Shown in pieces: positions 62,941 through 64,000 of a stretch of 64,000 nucleotides of DNA (position 1 is its first letter; the number at the start of each line of letters is the position of its first letter). A program made the translations under genes and the position numbers. The notes under the pieces were generated by a model. That model was not told the origin of the DNA. It made no database searches and saw nothing but the letters and a program-made list of their open reading frames with translations. Source of the DNA: Chryseobacterium cucumeris (GTDB lineage: Bacteria; Bacteroidota; Bacteroidia; Flavobacteriales; Weeksellaceae); assembly GCF_016775705.1 (NCBI RefSeq), contig NZ_CP068760.1, positions 1,426,001 to 1,490,000 on the forward strand. The letters are read 5' to 3'.

Positions 62941-63498
62941 TCATTTTCTTATAAAACAGCTTTTTAAATGATCATTAATCATTCCGGTGGCCTGCATATG
63001 AGCATACATTACTGTAGAACCAACAAATTTGAATCCTCTTTTTTTAAGGTCTTTAGAGACGAGATCGGAAATCTCTGTTGTGGCAGGAACATCAGACAAT
63101 TTTTCGGGTTTGTTATCGATTGGCTTTCCATCTACAAAACCCCAGATATAGTTGGAAAAGCTTCCAAACTCTTTCTGAACTTCCATAAATCTTTGAGCAT
63201 TGGTAACCGCTGCAAGAATTTTAAGTCTGTTTCTTATAATTCCTGGGTTGTTCATTAATTCTTCAATCTTTTTATCAGAATAGGCAGCTACTTTTTTATA
63301 ATCAAAATGATCAAAGGCCTTCCTGAAATTTTCCCTTTTGGATAAAATGGTATACCAGCTCAGGCCGGCCTGAAAGCACTCCAGAATCAGGAACTCAAAT
63401 ATTGTTTCATCATCATAAACAGGTCTTCCCCATTCTTCATCATGATACTTTCTGTAGAGATCATCTTTTTCGCACCAGCCACAGCGGATTTTTTCCAT
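62941..63498 (-). CDS. tag: DNA-3-methyladenine glycosylase I
   Basis: The 185-residue base-excision repair enzyme removes 3-methyladenine from DNA. The zinc-snap ligands are present: Cys near the start (RCGWCEKD), His in YHDEEWGRPV, and the C-terminal His and Cys in HLKSCF. ETIFEFLILECFQAGLSWYTIL and NPGIIRNRLKI are typical of the helical fold. Length is normal. Confidence 0.95.
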   Translation of the reverse strand: MEKIRCGWCEKDDLYRKYHDEEWGRPVYDDETIFEFLILECFQAGLSWYTILSKRENFRKAFDHFDYKKVAAYSDKKIEELMNNPGIIRNRLKILAAVTNAQRFMEVQKEFGSFSNYIWGFVDGKPIDNKPEKLSDVPATTEISDLVSKDLKKRGFKFVGSTVMYAHMQATGMINDHLKSCFIRK

Positions 63499-63637
63499 AA
63501 TTATGATATTTTACAGGTTAAAGTTACTATTGATTTTGAAAAGTATAACAAAATATTATGAAAAGTTTAACAATGACCTTCAGTTTTAGGAATGGTTATT
63601 GTTTAATTAGTATTACCAAATTAAAATTTATACTATT

Positions 63638-63937
63638 ATGAACAATTCAGAGTACAACAAAGCGGAAAATGCAGTAAACAATGTAGAAAATTCTTTACAG
63701 AATGCAACGGACAAAGCCAAATGGAAAATCGATGAATTGGCAGATAAGGCTAAAGATTATATTAATGAGAAAAGGAATAATGATCAGGAAGCAAGCCAGG
63801 AAGACTGGCTAGACAGGGTAAAAGCTAATGTATCCGATGCCTGGGAAGATATTAAGGATAAAGCAGATGAGGCATGGGAAAAAACCAAAGATGCGGCGGA
63901 AGATGTAAAGGCAGAATGGAATAAGAAAACCAATTAG
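63638..63937 (+). CDS. Small amphipathic YtxH/LEA-like protein
   Basis: The 99-residue protein is very hydrophilic and helical, with repeats of the form DKAKDxxxE/WEKTKDAAEDVKAEW. It resembles YtxH/CsbD-like stress proteins and LEA proteins, which protect membranes or proteins in stress. It has no signal peptide and no catalytic motif. A terminator at 63965 follows. Confidence 0.75.
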   Translation: MNNSEYNKAENAVNNVENSLQNATDKAKWKIDELADKAKDYINEKRNNDQEASQEDWLDRVKANVSDAWEDIKDKADEAWEKTKDAAEDVKAEWNKKTN

Positions 63938-63964
63938 TATTTCAGTCATATAAATATTTTCAAT

Positions 63965-63999
63965 AAAATGGAGTCTTAAATTGATAAGGCTCCATTTTT
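63965..63999 (+). terminator. Terminator of the small stress-type gene
   Basis: AAAATGGAGTCTT and AAGGCTCCATTTT form a stem with one G-T pair around AAATTGAT and are followed by a T-run at the edge of the window. Confidence 0.8.
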
Positions 64000-64000
64000 T

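Noticed and set aside
1..64000. tRNA, rRNA, prophage, insertion sequence or restriction/defence system
   Set aside because: I found no tRNA T-loop pattern, no rRNA-like block, no transposase or integrase, and no restriction, toxin or defence gene in the window. This is a reading by eye and not a computed search.

Overview
The window is a stretch of ordinary, AT-rich chromosome from a member of the Flavobacteriia/Weeksellaceae, most likely Chryseobacterium or a close relative. The evidence is the set of type IX secretion (T9SS) cargo proteins with C-terminal sorting domains, promoters of the Bacteroidota type (TTTG, about 20 bases, TAnnTTTG), little use of Shine-Dalgarno sites, family content (DUF6157, DUF72, DUF4153, S9 and M28 peptidases, a Gly-rich RRM protein, an acyl-ACP desaturase), and dispersed palindromic intergenic repeats of the kind seen in that genus. 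I see no rRNA, tRNA, CRISPR array, phage or insertion sequence. The genus assignment is an inference from sequence style and not from a database search.

Layout. 1-4.4 kb: a partial secreted GEVED protein, a thiolase under two TetR-type operators, a tightly coupled GNAT/VOC/endonuclease V operon and an M28 lipoprotein peptidase. 4.6-11.1 kb: an aminotransferase, a membrane pyrophosphatase fused to an OmpA domain, a lipoprotein amidohydrolase and a soluble pyrophosphatase, so membrane and soluble PPi hydrolysis lie close together. 11.1-16.8 kb: a leftward run (LolD ATPase, L,D-transpeptidase-like lipoprotein, RadC, FemAB-like acyltransferase, PhyH dioxygenase, two membrane proteins). 17-19.8 kb: pyruvate dehydrogenase E2 and E1-alpha. 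20-24.4 kb: a frameshifted NIPSNAP gene, a PAP2-like/BlaI-like/DUF4153 operon, a lectin-domain remnant and an RRM protein. 24.7-30 kb: a DUF6157 protein, a thioesterase, an HMA-AraC regulator, a CopA-type copper ATPase with four extra metal-binding modules, and a DUF72 protein.

30.3-37 kb: polysaccharide deacetylase, YggS, an NtrC-like response regulator without an HTH domain, a MATE exporter, a GNAT enzyme, a Crp/Fnr regulator and a HAD hydrolase. 37-46.6 kb: S9 peptidase, DoxX, Era, a second Crp/Fnr regulator, an SMR transporter, a T9SS protein, a methyltransferase with methionine aminopeptidase, a HAD-like protein and an acyl-ACP desaturase with a palindromic site upstream. 46.7-57.3 kb: phosphoglycerate mutase, a putative metalloprotease, an eIF1/SUI1 protein, an LRR protein, and two large T9SS cargo proteins (PhoX-like; Asp-box/PKD/LamG). 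57.8-64 kb: an XRE regulator, a di-heme peroxidase, a small secreted protein, a nucleoside phosphorylase, an NAD(P)-binding protein, 3-methyladenine glycosylase I and a small amphipathic stress-type protein.

I found no clear undescribed multi-gene system. The best leads are a two-hairpin intergenic repeat whose two copies differ by compensatory base changes, the pyrophosphatase-OmpA fusion, the HMA-AraC/CopA copper module, the operator pair at the thiolase promoter, several genes that look leaderless, and two decaying genes.
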